DNA of 64,000 nt from Coriobacteriaceae bacterium (GCA_025992855.1 DAJPGB010000001.1:372001-436000); one strand, 5' to 3'; positions 35,680-45,443 are shown, counted from the stretch's first letter. The notes: generated by a model from the sequence alone, not told the origin. Translations and numbers: made by a program.

Positions 35680-37401
35680 GTGGACGAGGAAGCAAGCATC
35701 ATCCTGGGGGATGCCATCGCCTTTTGCCAGCGCGACGGCCAAGATGCACGCCTCATCAACATGCTGGGGCAGTCGCGCGCCGTGAGCCTGACCGAAGACA
35801 CGCTCACGATCGAGGCCCCTTCGCGCTTTGCCATCGCGCAGCTCAAAAAGCACCAACCGACGATCGAGGCCTATCTAGAGGAAATCGCCTTTGCGCCGAT
35901 CGCGCTCGACATCGTGGCGCCGCAGAGTGCCACGGCTGATTCCGCTGCCGCAACAGCACCCGCCACTCCCACGGTAGCGACCGCAGCAGTCGCAACGACA
36001 CCCGCGCCCAGGGCCGGTGGTGTTTCCCGTGAAACCATGGGAGAGGCACAGCAGGCGCCCGCGGCGCCGTCGGGCCCGGTGACATCAACGCCCGCGCCCG
36101 TCACGCATATGCCCATCGCCCACGACACGACGCCGGGCGAGGATTCGGGCATTGCGATCAAGAACACGCTTTCGGCCGATGACTTCCGCCGCATGATGAA
36201 TCAGATGAAGGGCGGCGCCCCGGCAAAGACCACGCACGTTGCGGTCCCTGCTCCATCCATGGTGGCGCCGACGGCGGCGGAGCAGAACACGGACGGTGCC
36301 CCGCTCGCCGCAAACTCAAAATTCACCTTTGAGAACTTTGTCTACGGCCCCGAGAACAGCCACGCCTATCGCTCGGCGCTCAAGTTCGCCGCCCTGGCGG
36401 ACGAGCGCGGCACGTGCACGTCACTGTTCATCTACGGCAAATCGGGACTGGGCAAGACCCACCTGCTGCTCGCCATTAAAAATGAGCTCGCCGAGAAATC
36501 TCCCGAGATCAAGGTCAAGTATGCCAATTCCCAAGCGTACCTGGACGACCTGATGACCGAGTTCGACCGTCAAAAGAAGAGCAACGCCCCCATCATGCAG
36601 GCATACCACGGCGTGGACGTGCTCATCATCGACGACATCCAAAACATTATCGGCAAGCGCGCGAGCGTGGATTACTTTTTCCAGCTCATGGACGAGTTCA
36701 TCCGCAACAACAAAAAGGTCGTGATCGCAGCCGATCGCGCACCCAAAGACTTGAGCATGGACGAGCGCCTGACCAGCCGCTTTAATGCCGGCATGCTCTG
36801 CTTGGTCGCAGAGCCCAGCTACGAGATGAAATACAAGATCTTGCAGCGCTACTACGAGAACACCATCGCCGCCGCACCCGAGGTGGGCGACGATTCGCTG
36901 CTGGCGGCCTACGGGGGAGACGGCGGACACCTGACCGACGAGCACTTTAAACACATGGCCGAGGTCTCGGGCACCAACATCCGCGAGCTCGAGAGCTTCT
37001 GCGAGCGCTGTGCCGGCGAGGCGGGCGATCGCGAACGCGAGGGCGGGGAGCTCACCTTTGACGATATCGACACCATCGCCAGTCAGTACTTCGACACGTC
37101 GGCCAAAAAGATCAACGTTCAGACGGTCCAGTCCGTCATCGAGGAGCAGTACGGCGTAACGCACGAGGAGCTCATCGGCCCGCGCCGTAACGCCAATATC
37201 GCCAAGGCACGTCACATAGCCATCTATCTGGCGATTGAGATGTGCGAGATGACGACCACGGCGGTGGGTGCCGAATTTGGCAACCGCAACCACTCGACCG
37301 TCAGTACGAGCTACAAAAAAGTCCAGAAGATGATCCAGGAAGACAGAACTGTCACCGAGGACCTCAAGTCGCTGCGGGACAAAATTACACTGCGCTCGTA
37401 G
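35680..37401 (+). CDS. dnaA: Chromosomal replication initiator DnaA
   Basis: 573 residues. Domain I about 1-85; a long Ala/Pro-rich linker (about 90-200); AAA+ domain with Walker A YGKSGLGKTHLL (about residue 252) and Walker B VLIIDDIQNI; domain IV with the DNA-binding signature EFGNRNHSTVSTSYKKV. Start is GTG with GGGAG five bases upstream. A parS-like sequence (TGTTTCCCGTGAAACC, 36021-36036) lies in the linker coding part. AT-rich origin sequence follows the stop. Confidence 0.97.
   Translation: MDEEASIILGDAIAFCQRDGQDARLINMLGQSRAVSLTEDTLTIEAPSRFAIAQLKKHQPTIEAYLEEIAFAPIALDIVAPQSATADSAAATAPATPTVATAAVATTPAPRAGGVSRETMGEAQQAPAAPSGPVTSTPAPVTHMPIAHDTTPGEDSGIAIKNTLSADDFRRMMNQMKGGAPAKTTHVAVPAPSMVAPTAAEQNTDGAPLAANSKFTFENFVYGPENSHAYRSALKFAALADERGTCTSLFIYGKSGLGKTHLLLAIKNELAEKSPEIKVKYANSQAYLDDLMTEFDRQKKSNAPIMQAYHGVDVLIIDDIQNIIGKRASVDYFFQLMDEFIRNNKKVVIAADRAPKDLSMDERLTSRFNAGMLCLVAEPSYEMKYKILQRYYENTIAAAPEVGDDSLLAAYGGDGGHLTDEHFKHMAEVSGTNIRELESFCERCAGEAGDREREGGELTFDDIDTIASQYFDTSAKKINVQTVQSVIEEQYGVTHEELIGPRRNANIAKARHIAIYLAIEMCEMTTTAVGAEFGNRNHSTVSTSYKKVQKMIQEDRTVTEDLKSLRDKITLRS
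36021..36036. promoter_or_regulatory. parS-like site within dnaA
   Basis: TGTTTCCCGTGAAACC, two mismatches to consensus, in the linker-coding part of dnaA. Secondary parS sites inside origin-proximal genes are common in other bacteria; occupancy here is untested. Confidence 0.45.
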
Positions 37402-37639
37402 GGAAATAGAGACACCTGTTGAAAACTTGTCGAAACCACGGGCATAAGGTGTCTAAAACCCAACCCGCGGTGATGAAAAGTTTTGCGCAGGTTTTGAACG
37501 TGGAAAACGACCCCTGTTGCACACAGGCTACTGTCGATTCTCTTTCTGGGCCTGACCTGCATCTTTGCGAGTAATCAACAGTTTCGTCAGTGCTATTACT
37601 ATTATTAAAATATTTATATCTATAGAAAGGTATTAAAAG
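37402..37639. other. Origin region B: dnaA-dnaN gap, DnaA boxes and AT-rich unwinding element
   Basis: Box-like 9-mers: TGTTGAAAA at 37417-37425 (reverse of TTTTCAACA), TTGTCGAAA at 37427-37435, and CGTGGAAAA at 37499-37507. The last 50 bp (about 37585-37635) contain AT-rich runs such as CTATTACTATTATTAAAATA, a strong candidate duplex-unwinding element in an otherwise GC-rich chromosome. Also contains the dnaN leader with AAAGG before its ATG. With region A this gives a bipartite origin around dnaA, as in many Gram-positives. Confidence 0.8.
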
Positions 37640-38743
37640 ATGAAGTTCACCGTCAGCCAGAGCTCGCTTACACAAGCTATCGGCGTCGTTATGAAGGGAG
37701 TCGCTTCGGCATCTACCCTTCCTATCCTTTCGGGCGTACTCGTTAAGGCGCAGGACGGCATCTTGGAATTCCAGACCTCTAACTACACCATCTCGATTCG
37801 TCATCGCATCGCGGCACATGTCGAAGAAGAGGGCGAGATGGTTATCCCCTGCAAGATGCTCTCCAACATTACCAAGACGCTCCCCGACGCTCCGGTCACC
37901 TTTGAGCTGTCTGAACGCCAGGTGCTGATTGGGTGCGAGAAGAGCTCTTTTCGCCTGAACACGCTCGACGCTAACGACTTCCCCGAGTTCCCGGCCTATG
38001 CCATCGAGAGCGCCGTTGAGCTTCCGACCGACGTCCTGTCCGAAATGGTCGGCCGCGTGTGGCGCGTCACCTCGACCGACAAGGCCCGCCCCATCCTGGG
38101 CGGCGTGCACATGAAGGTCGAGAACAACACCGTGCGCCTGGTGGCGACCGACTCCTTCCGTCTGGCCGTATGCGATACGCAGGTCGAGACCTCGACCCTC
38201 GAGGGCTCCTTTGAGCTCAACGTTCCCGCCGACGCCTTCAACGACGCTCTGAGCATTATGGCCAGCCAGGCCACCATCATGATCGGTGCCACCGACACCC
38301 AGGTCGTCTTCGAGGCCGGCAACACCACCTACGTCTCGCGCCGTATCGAGGGCGTGTATCCCAACTACAAGCAGCTCATCCCCGATTCGTGCGTGACGAG
38401 CGTCAAGATCGACGTGGCTGCCTTCAACGCCGCCCTCAAGCGTGTGGCGGTTATCGCGAGTGCCAACCCCGCCGTCAAGTTCGAGATCGACGTCGAGAAC
38501 GGCCAGATGGGCCTGTCCTCCATCTCCAACGACCAGGATCTGGCGCAGGAGACGATCGATGTCGAGGCCGAGGGCGAGTCGGGCACCATCGCCTTCAACT
38601 ACCACTACATCTTTGGCTGCCTAAACGCCCTGTCCAAGGAGAAGGAGATCACGCTGGAGCTCAAGAGCTACTCACAGGCGGGCATCTTCAAGTCCTACGA
38701 CAAGATCAACTACCTGTACCTGGTCATGCCGGTTCGCATCTAG
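37640..38743 (+). CDS. dnaN: DNA polymerase III beta subunit (sliding clamp)
   Basis: 367 residues forming three clamp domains. Typical segments: N-terminal LPILSGVLVKAQDG, DANDFPEFP, GVHMKVENNTVRLVATDSFRLA, RRIEGVYPNYKQLIP and the C-terminal LYLVMPVRI strand. Follows the origin and dnaA in the standard order. Confidence 0.98.
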   Translation: MKFTVSQSSLTQAIGVVMKGVASASTLPILSGVLVKAQDGILEFQTSNYTISIRHRIAAHVEEEGEMVIPCKMLSNITKTLPDAPVTFELSERQVLIGCEKSSFRLNTLDANDFPEFPAYAIESAVELPTDVLSEMVGRVWRVTSTDKARPILGGVHMKVENNTVRLVATDSFRLAVCDTQVETSTLEGSFELNVPADAFNDALSIMASQATIMIGATDTQVVFEAGNTTYVSRRIEGVYPNYKQLIPDSCVTSVKIDVAAFNAALKRVAVIASANPAVKFEIDVENGQMGLSSISNDQDLAQETIDVEAEGESGTIAFNYHYIFGCLNALSKEKEITLELKSYSQAGIFKSYDKINYLYLVMPVRI

Positions 38744-38753
38744 CGGTCGCTCC

Positions 38754-39860
38754 ATGACCATGTTCGCTCGCGATCTTTCCGTCGCGCACTACCGCAGCTT
38801 CGATAGTTACCGCCTTGCCTTGGACGATGGCGTGACGGTGCTCGCGGGGCCCAATGCGGCGGGAAAGACCAACCTCATAGAGGCGCTGCAGCTGCTGACG
38901 AGCGGTGCCTCGTTTAGGCACCCGACCGCCGCCGAGCTGGTGCATGACGGCGTTGGCTCATGCCGAGTCCAGTTGAGGCTCGAGGGCGATGGCCGCGTGC
39001 TGGACATGGGGCTGAGTGTGGAGGATGGCAAACGCTCGTTTAGTCGCAACGGCAAGAAATGCTCCGCCGCCGGTGTGCGCGGCGTGCTGCCGAGCGTGCT
39101 GTTTTGCCCGGACCACCTGGACATGGTCAAGCGAGGTGCCAGCGTGCGTCGCGCCGCGCTCGACGACTTTGGCGTGCAGCTGAGCGCGCGCTATGCCGAT
39201 CTGGCAAGTGCCTATGGACGTTGCGTGACCCAGCGCAATGCCCTTCTCAAGGAGAGCTGGTGCTGCCGCGAGATGCTCGGCGCCTGGAACGAGTCCATCG
39301 CCCGCGCTGGATCCGCTTTGCTGGTGCATCGTCTTGCCCTGCTCGATCGCCTGGCGAGTCACGTGCGCGATGCCTACGGACAGGTCGCGTCCGGCGAGAC
39401 CGCCCATGTGTCCTATGCGTCCACGTTGGGCGATTTGCCCCAGACCGACGATCGAGAGGAACTAAAGGGCTGGGCGTACGAGCGCATGCTGGCGGCCCTC
39501 GATGACCGTGCCGACGAGGAGATGCGCCGCGGCGTGACACTCGTGGGTCCGCATCGCGACGAGATCGAGTTTAGCGTGGCGGGCCGATCTGCCCGCTCGT
39601 TTGCTAGCCAGGGCCAGCAGCGTACGCTGGTGCTGGCGTGGAAAGTGGCTGAGGTGGCGGTTGCCCGCGATATCTTGGGCACCGCACCGCTGCTGCTTTT
39701 GGACGATGTGATGAGTGAGCTCGACGGTGAGCGCCGTGCCGCTTTTCTGCAGCTGATCGGTGATGACATCCAGACGGTTATTACTACTACCAACTTGGGG
39801 TACTTTACCGATGATCTGCTCGATCGAGCCAAGGTGGTGAGCATGGGTGAGACGTGCTAA
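38754..39860 (+). CDS. recF: DNA repair and recombination ATPase RecF
   Basis: SMC-like ATPase that helps load RecA at gaps. 368 residues: Walker A GPNAAGKTNLIEALQLL, signature FASQGQQRTLVLAWK, and Walker B LLLLDDVMSELDGERR. Two ATG codons occur in frame at 38754 and 38760, neither with a clear Shine-Dalgarno, consistent with translational coupling to dnaN 10 bp upstream. Confidence 0.96.
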   Translation: MTMFARDLSVAHYRSFDSYRLALDDGVTVLAGPNAAGKTNLIEALQLLTSGASFRHPTAAELVHDGVGSCRVQLRLEGDGRVLDMGLSVEDGKRSFSRNGKKCSAAGVRGVLPSVLFCPDHLDMVKRGASVRRAALDDFGVQLSARYADLASAYGRCVTQRNALLKESWCCREMLGAWNESIARAGSALLVHRLALLDRLASHVRDAYGQVASGETAHVSYASTLGDLPQTDDREELKGWAYERMLAALDDRADEEMRRGVTLVGPHRDEIEFSVAGRSARSFASQGQQRTLVLAWKVAEVAVARDILGTAPLLLLDDVMSELDGERRAAFLQLIGDDIQTVITTTNLGYFTDDLLDRAKVVSMGETC

Positions 39861-40410
39861 TTACGAGCGCGAAAACGGCACGGTTGCCTTTGGCGGCTTT
39901 TTGGATGCCGAGCGCCAGCGCATTATGGCTGCGGCGACACCCGAGCGCCGCGCGCAGATGGAGGCCGCCGAGGAGTCGCGCGCGGTCTATCGCGCGTGGA
40001 ATGCGGTGTGCTCGGGCACGCGCGAGGGGCGCCATGTGACGGGTCTGCGCTATCTGCCCGAGTCCAATGAGCTGCTGGTATATCTCGATTCGCCCTCGTG
40101 GACGCAGGAGATGACGCTTCTGCGTGAGATTATCCGTGCGCGCATGGAGCGCGCCGGGGCGCATGTGGACGGCCTGGTGTTTAAGACGACGGCCCCCGGG
40201 CATACGCCAGCCGCCGCCAAGGAGCGCCTGCGCCCGGCGACCACCGAACGCCCGCCGGCTCCACACGCCGACCTGAACGACGCCGAGCGCGGCGAAATCG
40301 AACGTCAAGTGGCGCCTATCGAAGACCAGAAACTGCGCGAGGCCCTCGAGAACGCCATGAGGGCTAGTGCCGAGTGGGCCAAGGGCGTGCAAAGCACAAA
40401 AGAGTCTTAA
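39847..40410 (+). CDS. DUF721 family protein (DciA-like domain)
   Basis: 187 residues. The central part AWNAVCSGTREGRHVTGLRYLPESNELLVYLDSPSWTQEMTLL matches the DUF721/DciA fold; in many bacteria DciA helps load the DnaB helicase. The start is GTG, overlapping recF by 14 bp. The C-terminal third is charged and Pro-rich. DUF721 genes between recF and gyrB are typical in Actinobacteria. Helicase-loader function here is inferred from the family. Confidence 0.88.
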   Translation: MRRANYERENGTVAFGGFLDAERQRIMAAATPERRAQMEAAEESRAVYRAWNAVCSGTREGRHVTGLRYLPESNELLVYLDSPSWTQEMTLLREIIRARMERAGAHVDGLVFKTTAPGHTPAAAKERLRPATTERPPAPHADLNDAERGEIERQVAPIEDQKLREALENAMRASAEWAKGVQSTKES

Positions 40411-40437
40411 ATCGCATCTGGTGGCCTTGTAGAGCCA

Positions 40438-40468
40438 AATACCCTCGTCCCCGAGGGTATTTTTTTAC
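40438..40468 (+). terminator. Terminator between DUF721 gene and gyrB
   Basis: ATACCCTCG-TCCCC-CGAGGGTAT followed by TTTTTTT. Confidence 0.9.
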
Positions 40469-40515
40469 GATAAACTAGTAAGGCTGTACACATTTTCTTA
40501 ACTGAAGGAGGACGT

Positions 40516-42546
40516 GTGGCAAACGAAAACGATTACGATGGCGGAGAGATTAAGATTCTCGAAGGTCTCGAGGCCGTTCGTAAGCGCCCGGGCATGTACA
40601 TCGGCTCGACGAGCGCCAGCGGTCTGCATCACCTGGTGTGGGAGATCGTTGATAACTCCGTCGACGAGGCCATGGCCGGTTTCTGCACCGAGATTCAGGT
40701 GACGGTCCACGCCGACAACTCCATCACGGTCGTCGACAATGGGCGCGGCATCCCCGTCGACGAGCATCCTATCAAAAAGATCCCGACGCTCGAAGTCGTC
40801 ATGACGATTCTGCACGCCGGTGGTAAGTTCGACAATTCGGCTTACAAGGTGTCGGGCGGCCTGCACGGCGTGGGTATCTCCGTCGTCAACGCGCTGTCCA
40901 AGCGCGTGGTCGTTCAGGTGTGCCGCGACGGCAGCATCTACGAGATGGAGTTCTCGCGTGGCAAGACCGTCAAGAAGATGGAGGTCGTGGGCACTTCGGA
41001 GACGACGGGCACCACCGTTTCCTTCTGGCCCGACGACGAGATCTTCGAGACCTGCATCTACGATTTCGATACGCTGCACAACCGTCTGCAGGAGACGGCG
41101 TTCCTCAATAAGAACCTCAAGATCGTGCTGACCGACGAGCGCGAGGCGACTCCCCATGTGGAGGAGTTCTGCTATGCCGGCGGCATCATCGACTTCGTTA
41201 AGTTCCTCAACGACGGCAAGGACGTTCCCGAGGCCTTTAAGGAGCCCATCTACATCGAGGGCAAATCGGATCCGGATGCGCCCGTGACCAAGATGGGCGA
41301 GGTCGAGGTATCCCTGCAGTGGAATAGCGGCTACGGCGAGAACGTCATGTCGTTTGCCAACGACATCTACACCCCCGAGGGCGGCATGCACCTCGAGGGT
41401 TTCCGCACTGCGCTCACCCGCGTGATCAACGACTACGCGCGCAAGCAGAACCTGCTCAAGGAGAAGGATGCCAACCTGACCGGCGACGATGTGCGCGAGG
41501 GTCTCTCGGCCGTTATCTCGGTCAAGCTGCCCGATCCTCAGTTTGAGGGCCAGACCAAGGCCAAGCTCGGCAGCTCCTACATGCGCGCGCTGACGCTCAA
41601 GATCGTGACCGACGGTCTGGCCGATTACCTGGAGGAGCACCCCAAGCCCGCCCGCGAGATCGTCAAGAAGGCTCAGCAGGCCTGCAAGGCGCGCAACGCC
41701 GCCCGCAAGGCGCGCGAGGCGACCCGCCGCAAGAGCCTGCTCGAGACGGCATCGCTGCCCGGCAAGCTCGCCGACTGCTCGGTGCGCGATGCCGAGCTGA
41801 CCGAGCTCTTCATCGTAGAGGGCGACTCGGCAGGCGGTTCGGCCAAGGACGGCCGTCGCCGAGACATCCAGGCGATTCTGCCCCTGCGCGGCAAGATTTT
41901 GAACGTCGAGCGCGTGGGCGACCATCGCGCGTTCTCGAGTGACACCATCCAGTCGCTGATCACCGCGATCGGCTGCGGCGTCACGACGAGTGCCGGCGAC
42001 GGCGGCGACTTCGACATCACCAAGGCGCGCTACCACAAGATCATCATCATGACCGATGCAGACGTCGACGGTGCGCACATCCGCATCCTGCTGCTGACGT
42101 TCTTCTACAAGTACATGCGTCCGCTGATCGATGCCGGCTATGTCTACGTTGCCTGCCCGCCCATCTTTGGCATCAAGGTGCGTAACAAGATTCACTACGT
42201 GTATCCCAACGGCCGCCAGCCCGAAGACGAGATCCTGCGCGACACCATCCAGAGCCTGGGCCTGAATCCCGACGACAACGACGAGGACGGCAAGGCCAAG
42301 GACGGCAAGATCACCAAGAAACGCAAGGGCTATACCGTCCAGCGCTACAAGGGCCTGGGCGAGATGGATCCCAAGCAGCTTGCCTCGACGACGATGGACC
42401 CCAAGACCCGCATTCTGCAGCGCGTGTCGATCGAGGACGCCGTGGTGGCGGACCGCGCCGTGCGCGAGCTGATGGGCTCCGAGGTCGGCTATCGCCGCGA
42501 GTACATTGAAAAGCACGCACATGATGCACGCTTCTTAGACGCCTAA
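40516..42546 (+). CDS. gyrB: DNA gyrase subunit B
   Basis: 676 residues: GHKL ATPase (EIVDNSVDEAMAG, DNGRGIPVD, GGLHGVGISVVNAL), transducer domain, and TOPRIM with EGDSAGGSAKDGR and TDADVDGAHIRILLL. Ends in the YRREYIEKHA motif that contacts GyrA. The start is GTG after GGAGGACGT. Separated from gyrA by a large palindromic spacer. Confidence 0.98.
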   Translation: MANENDYDGGEIKILEGLEAVRKRPGMYIGSTSASGLHHLVWEIVDNSVDEAMAGFCTEIQVTVHADNSITVVDNGRGIPVDEHPIKKIPTLEVVMTILHAGGKFDNSAYKVSGGLHGVGISVVNALSKRVVVQVCRDGSIYEMEFSRGKTVKKMEVVGTSETTGTTVSFWPDDEIFETCIYDFDTLHNRLQETAFLNKNLKIVLTDEREATPHVEEFCYAGGIIDFVKFLNDGKDVPEAFKEPIYIEGKSDPDAPVTKMGEVEVSLQWNSGYGENVMSFANDIYTPEGGMHLEGFRTALTRVINDYARKQNLLKEKDANLTGDDVREGLSAVISVKLPDPQFEGQTKAKLGSSYMRALTLKIVTDGLADYLEEHPKPAREIVKKAQQACKARNAARKAREATRRKSLLETASLPGKLADCSVRDAELTELFIVEGDSAGGSAKDGRRRDIQAILPLRGKILNVERVGDHRAFSSDTIQSLITAIGCGVTTSAGDGGDFDITKARYHKIIIMTDADVDGAHIRILLLTFFYKYMRPLIDAGYVYVACPPIFGIKVRNKIHYVYPNGRQPEDEILRDTIQSLGLNPDDNDEDGKAKDGKITKKRKGYTVQRYKGLGEMDPKQLASTTMDPKTRILQRVSIEDAVVADRAVRELMGSEVGYRREYIEKHAHDARFLDA

Positions 42547-42551
42547 CCTGT

Positions 42552-42653
42552 TCGGCTTTCCCAGCCACCGCACCTTCGCCCTCAATCGTCGGTCGCGTAC
42601 CCAAGTACGCTTCCCTCCTCTTTCGAGCGAATCTGCGGCACCTGGAAAAGCCG
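42552..42653. repeat. Large imperfect palindrome between gyrB and gyrA
   Basis: About 100 bp that folds on itself: CGGCTTTCCCAG...CCGCACCTTCGC on the left pairs with GCGAATCTGCGG...CTGGAAAAGCCG on the right, and the tip is GCGTACCCAAGTACGC. Matching blocks are CGGCTTT, CCAG, CCGCA, TTCGC and GCGTAC. There is no T-run, so it is not an ordinary terminator. Possibly a dispersed repeat. Confidence 0.7.
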
Positions 42654-42701
42654 TCTCCGTGGTAGGGAACTAATGGACCACGCAAACCATGAGGAGGTAA
42701 C

Positions 42702-45443
42702 GTGGCAGACGATATCAACAACAATGAGGGTATGGACGAGGCCGGCGATGCCGGCATGCCCGATGATCTGAAGCGCCTGCTCGCCCGCGCCGAGCAGGGC
42801 GAGGACGGCGACCCCGATGCCTACAACCCCGATGCCGACGAGGACGAGGAAGAGGACGACGACGGCGAGCTCGAGGAGAGCTTTGGCGAAGTCGACCGCG
42901 GCGCCTCCGCAGGCGAGGACATCAACGGCGGCCAGCTCCAGATTTCGGAGTTCGGCCGCGAGATGAAGCAGTCGTTCATCGAGTACTCGATGTCGGTCAT
43001 CACGGCGCGCGCCCTGCCGGACGTGCGCGACGGCTTAAAGCCGGTGCACCGCCGCATCCTGTACGCCATGAACGAGAGCGGCATCTACCCCAACCGCCCG
43101 CACAAGAAGTCGGCCTGGACGGTCGGCGAAGTTATCGGTAAGTACCACCCGCACGGTGACTCCGCGGTCTACGAGGCCATGGTTCGTCTGGCGCAGTGGT
43201 TCTCCATGCGCACGCCGCTCATCGACGGCCACGGCAACTTTGGCAACATCGACGGCGACGGCGCCGCCGCCATGCGTTACACCGAGAGCCGCCTGGCAAA
43301 GCCCGCCATGGAGCTGCTGCGTGACCTGCAGAAGGATACCGTCGACTGGCAGCCCAACTACGACGAATCACTCGCCGAGCCCGTGGCACTGCCTGCGCGC
43401 TTCCCCAACCTGCTGGTCAACGGCAGCCAGGGCATCGCCGTCGGCATGGCCACCAATATCGCCCCGCATAACCTCACCGAGGCGATCGAGGCAACCTGCT
43501 ACCTGATCGATAATCCCGACGCTACTGTCGACGAGCTCATGCAGATCATGCCCGGTCCGGACTTCCCCACCGGCGCCATCATCATGGGCAGCGCCGGCAT
43601 TAAGCAGAGCTACGAGACCGGCCGCGGCTCCATTACCGTGCGCGCCAAGGCCCACGTGGAATCCACCAAGACCGGCCGCAACCGCCTGGTTTTTACCGAG
43701 ATTCCCTACATGGTCAACAAGGGCACCCTGCAGGAGAAGATCGCCCAGCTCGTCAACGACAAGCGCATCGAGGGCATCTCGGACATGCGCGATGAGTCCA
43801 ACCAGAAGGGCATCCGTCTGGTCATCGAGCTCAAGAAGGGCGTCATTCCGCAGGTCGTGCTCAACAACCTGTATAAGTACACCTCGCTGCAGACGACCTT
43901 CGGCGCCAACAACCTGGCGCTTGTCAACGGCGTTCCCAAATGCCTGAGCCTGCGCGAGATGCTGCAGCACTACATCGATCACCAGGTCGACGTCGTCACC
44001 CGCCGCACCCGCTTCGACCTTAAGAAGGCCCAAGCCCGCGCGCATATCCTCGAGGGCTACCTGATGGCTCTCGACCATATTGACGAGGTCATCAGCATCA
44101 TCCGTTCCTCGCAGACCGATTCCGAGGCCAGCAGCCGCCTGATCGAGCGCTTTGGCTTTACGCCCGAGCAGACCACGGCCATCCTCGAGATGAAGCTGCG
44201 CCGCCTGACCGGCCTGGAGCGCGACAAGATCCAAGAAGAGTTGGACGGCCTGCGCCGTGCCATCGCCTACTACGAGGACCTGCTGGCGCACGAGGAGAAG
44301 ATCCTGGGCGTCATTAAGGAAGAGATGCGCGAGATCTCCAAGAAGTTTGGCGATAAGCGCCGCACCGAGATCAGCCAGGTCGAGAAGGACCTGGACGTCG
44401 AGGACCTCATTGCCGACGAGGACATGGTCGTGACCATCACCCACACCGGCTATGTCAAGCGCATCCCGGTGGCCGCCTACCGCGCCCAGAAACGCGGCGG
44501 CAAGGGCGTGTCGGGCGTCAACCTCAAAGAGGACGATGTCATCGACGAAATGTTCATCGCGTCCACGCACGAGTACGTGCTGTTCTTCTCGAGCAAGGGC
44601 AAGGTCTATCGCCTGAAGGTGCACGAGCTGCCGGTGGGTACGCGCCAGGCGCGCGGTACCGCGATCGTCAACCTGCTGCCCTTCGAGGAGGGCGAGAAGA
44701 TCGCGAGCGTCATCAGCTGCCGCGAGTTCCCAGCCGACGAGTACCTGATGTTTGCCACCAAGAGCGGCATGGTCAAGAAGACCGTGATGAGCGCATATGA
44801 CCGCAGCCGTCGCGACGGCCTGATCGCTATCAACCTGCGTGACGACGACGCGCTGCTGAACGTGCGCCGCGTGCGCGAGGGCGACAAGATTATCCTGGCC
44901 ACCACCGCGGGCAAGGCGATCATGTTCTCCGAGGAGCAGGTGCGCGCCACCGGCCGCGATACCAGCGGCGTTCGCGGTATCGGTATGAAGGACGGCGTGA
45001 GCGTTCTGGGCATGGAAGTCACTAACGGCAACGGCGATCTATTCGTCATCACCGAGCGTGGCTACGGCAAGCGCACGCCGGTCGCGGACTACCCGGAGCA
45101 GAACCGCGGTGGCCAGGGTGTCTACACCATCCAAATGACCGAGCGTAAGGGTAACCTCGCGGCCATGAAGACGGTGGGCCCGCAGCACGAGCTGTTCATC
45201 GTGACAGAGGGCGCGACGGTCATTCGCGTCAAGACCGACGAGATCAGCCAGACCGGCCGCGCCACCCAGGGAGTCAAGATGATGACCGTCGACGACCACG
45301 ACCGCATTTGCGCCGTAGCCCGCATGACGACCGCCAAAGAGAAGCCCGAGGGCGAAGGTGCCGAGGCCGCAGCCGACACCGAAGAAGCCCCAGTCGACCT
45401 AGGCGACGGCAACGACCTGCCAGAGGATCTCCTCGACGAGTAA
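42702..45443 (+). CDS. gyrA: DNA gyrase subunit A
   Basis: 913 residues. Catalytic Tyr in AAAMRYTESRL; YSMSVITARALPDVRDGLKPVHRR winged-helix start; C-terminal beta-pinwheel with the GyrA-box-like QKRGGKGV. The quinolone-determining stretch is HPHGDSAVYEA, with Ser at the E. coli 83 equivalent and Glu at 87, the usual susceptible state in Gram-positives. An unusual acidic N-terminal extension of about 75 residues precedes the conserved core. Start GTG after GAGGAGGTAAC. Confidence 0.97.
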   Translation: MADDINNNEGMDEAGDAGMPDDLKRLLARAEQGEDGDPDAYNPDADEDEEEDDDGELEESFGEVDRGASAGEDINGGQLQISEFGREMKQSFIEYSMSVITARALPDVRDGLKPVHRRILYAMNESGIYPNRPHKKSAWTVGEVIGKYHPHGDSAVYEAMVRLAQWFSMRTPLIDGHGNFGNIDGDGAAAMRYTESRLAKPAMELLRDLQKDTVDWQPNYDESLAEPVALPARFPNLLVNGSQGIAVGMATNIAPHNLTEAIEATCYLIDNPDATVDELMQIMPGPDFPTGAIIMGSAGIKQSYETGRGSITVRAKAHVESTKTGRNRLVFTEIPYMVNKGTLQEKIAQLVNDKRIEGISDMRDESNQKGIRLVIELKKGVIPQVVLNNLYKYTSLQTTFGANNLALVNGVPKCLSLREMLQHYIDHQVDVVTRRTRFDLKKAQARAHILEGYLMALDHIDEVISIIRSSQTDSEASSRLIERFGFTPEQTTAILEMKLRRLTGLERDKIQEELDGLRRAIAYYEDLLAHEEKILGVIKEEMREISKKFGDKRRTEISQVEKDLDVEDLIADEDMVVTITHTGYVKRIPVAAYRAQKRGGKGVSGVNLKEDDVIDEMFIASTHEYVLFFSSKGKVYRLKVHELPVGTRQARGTAIVNLLPFEEGEKIASVISCREFPADEYLMFATKSGMVKKTVMSAYDRSRRDGLIAINLRDDDALLNVRRVREGDKIILATTAGKAIMFSEEQVRATGRDTSGVRGIGMKDGVSVLGMEVTNGNGDLFVITERGYGKRTPVADYPEQNRGGQGVYTIQMTERKGNLAAMKTVGPQHELFIVTEGATVIRVKTDEISQTGRATQGVKMMTVDDHDRICAVARMTTAKEKPEGEGAEAAADTEEAPVDLGDGNDLPEDLLDE

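Noticed and set aside
40498..42522. 674-residue minus-strand frame opposite gyrB
   Set aside because: Antisense shadow of gyrB; no start signal and His/Leu/Val-rich composition.
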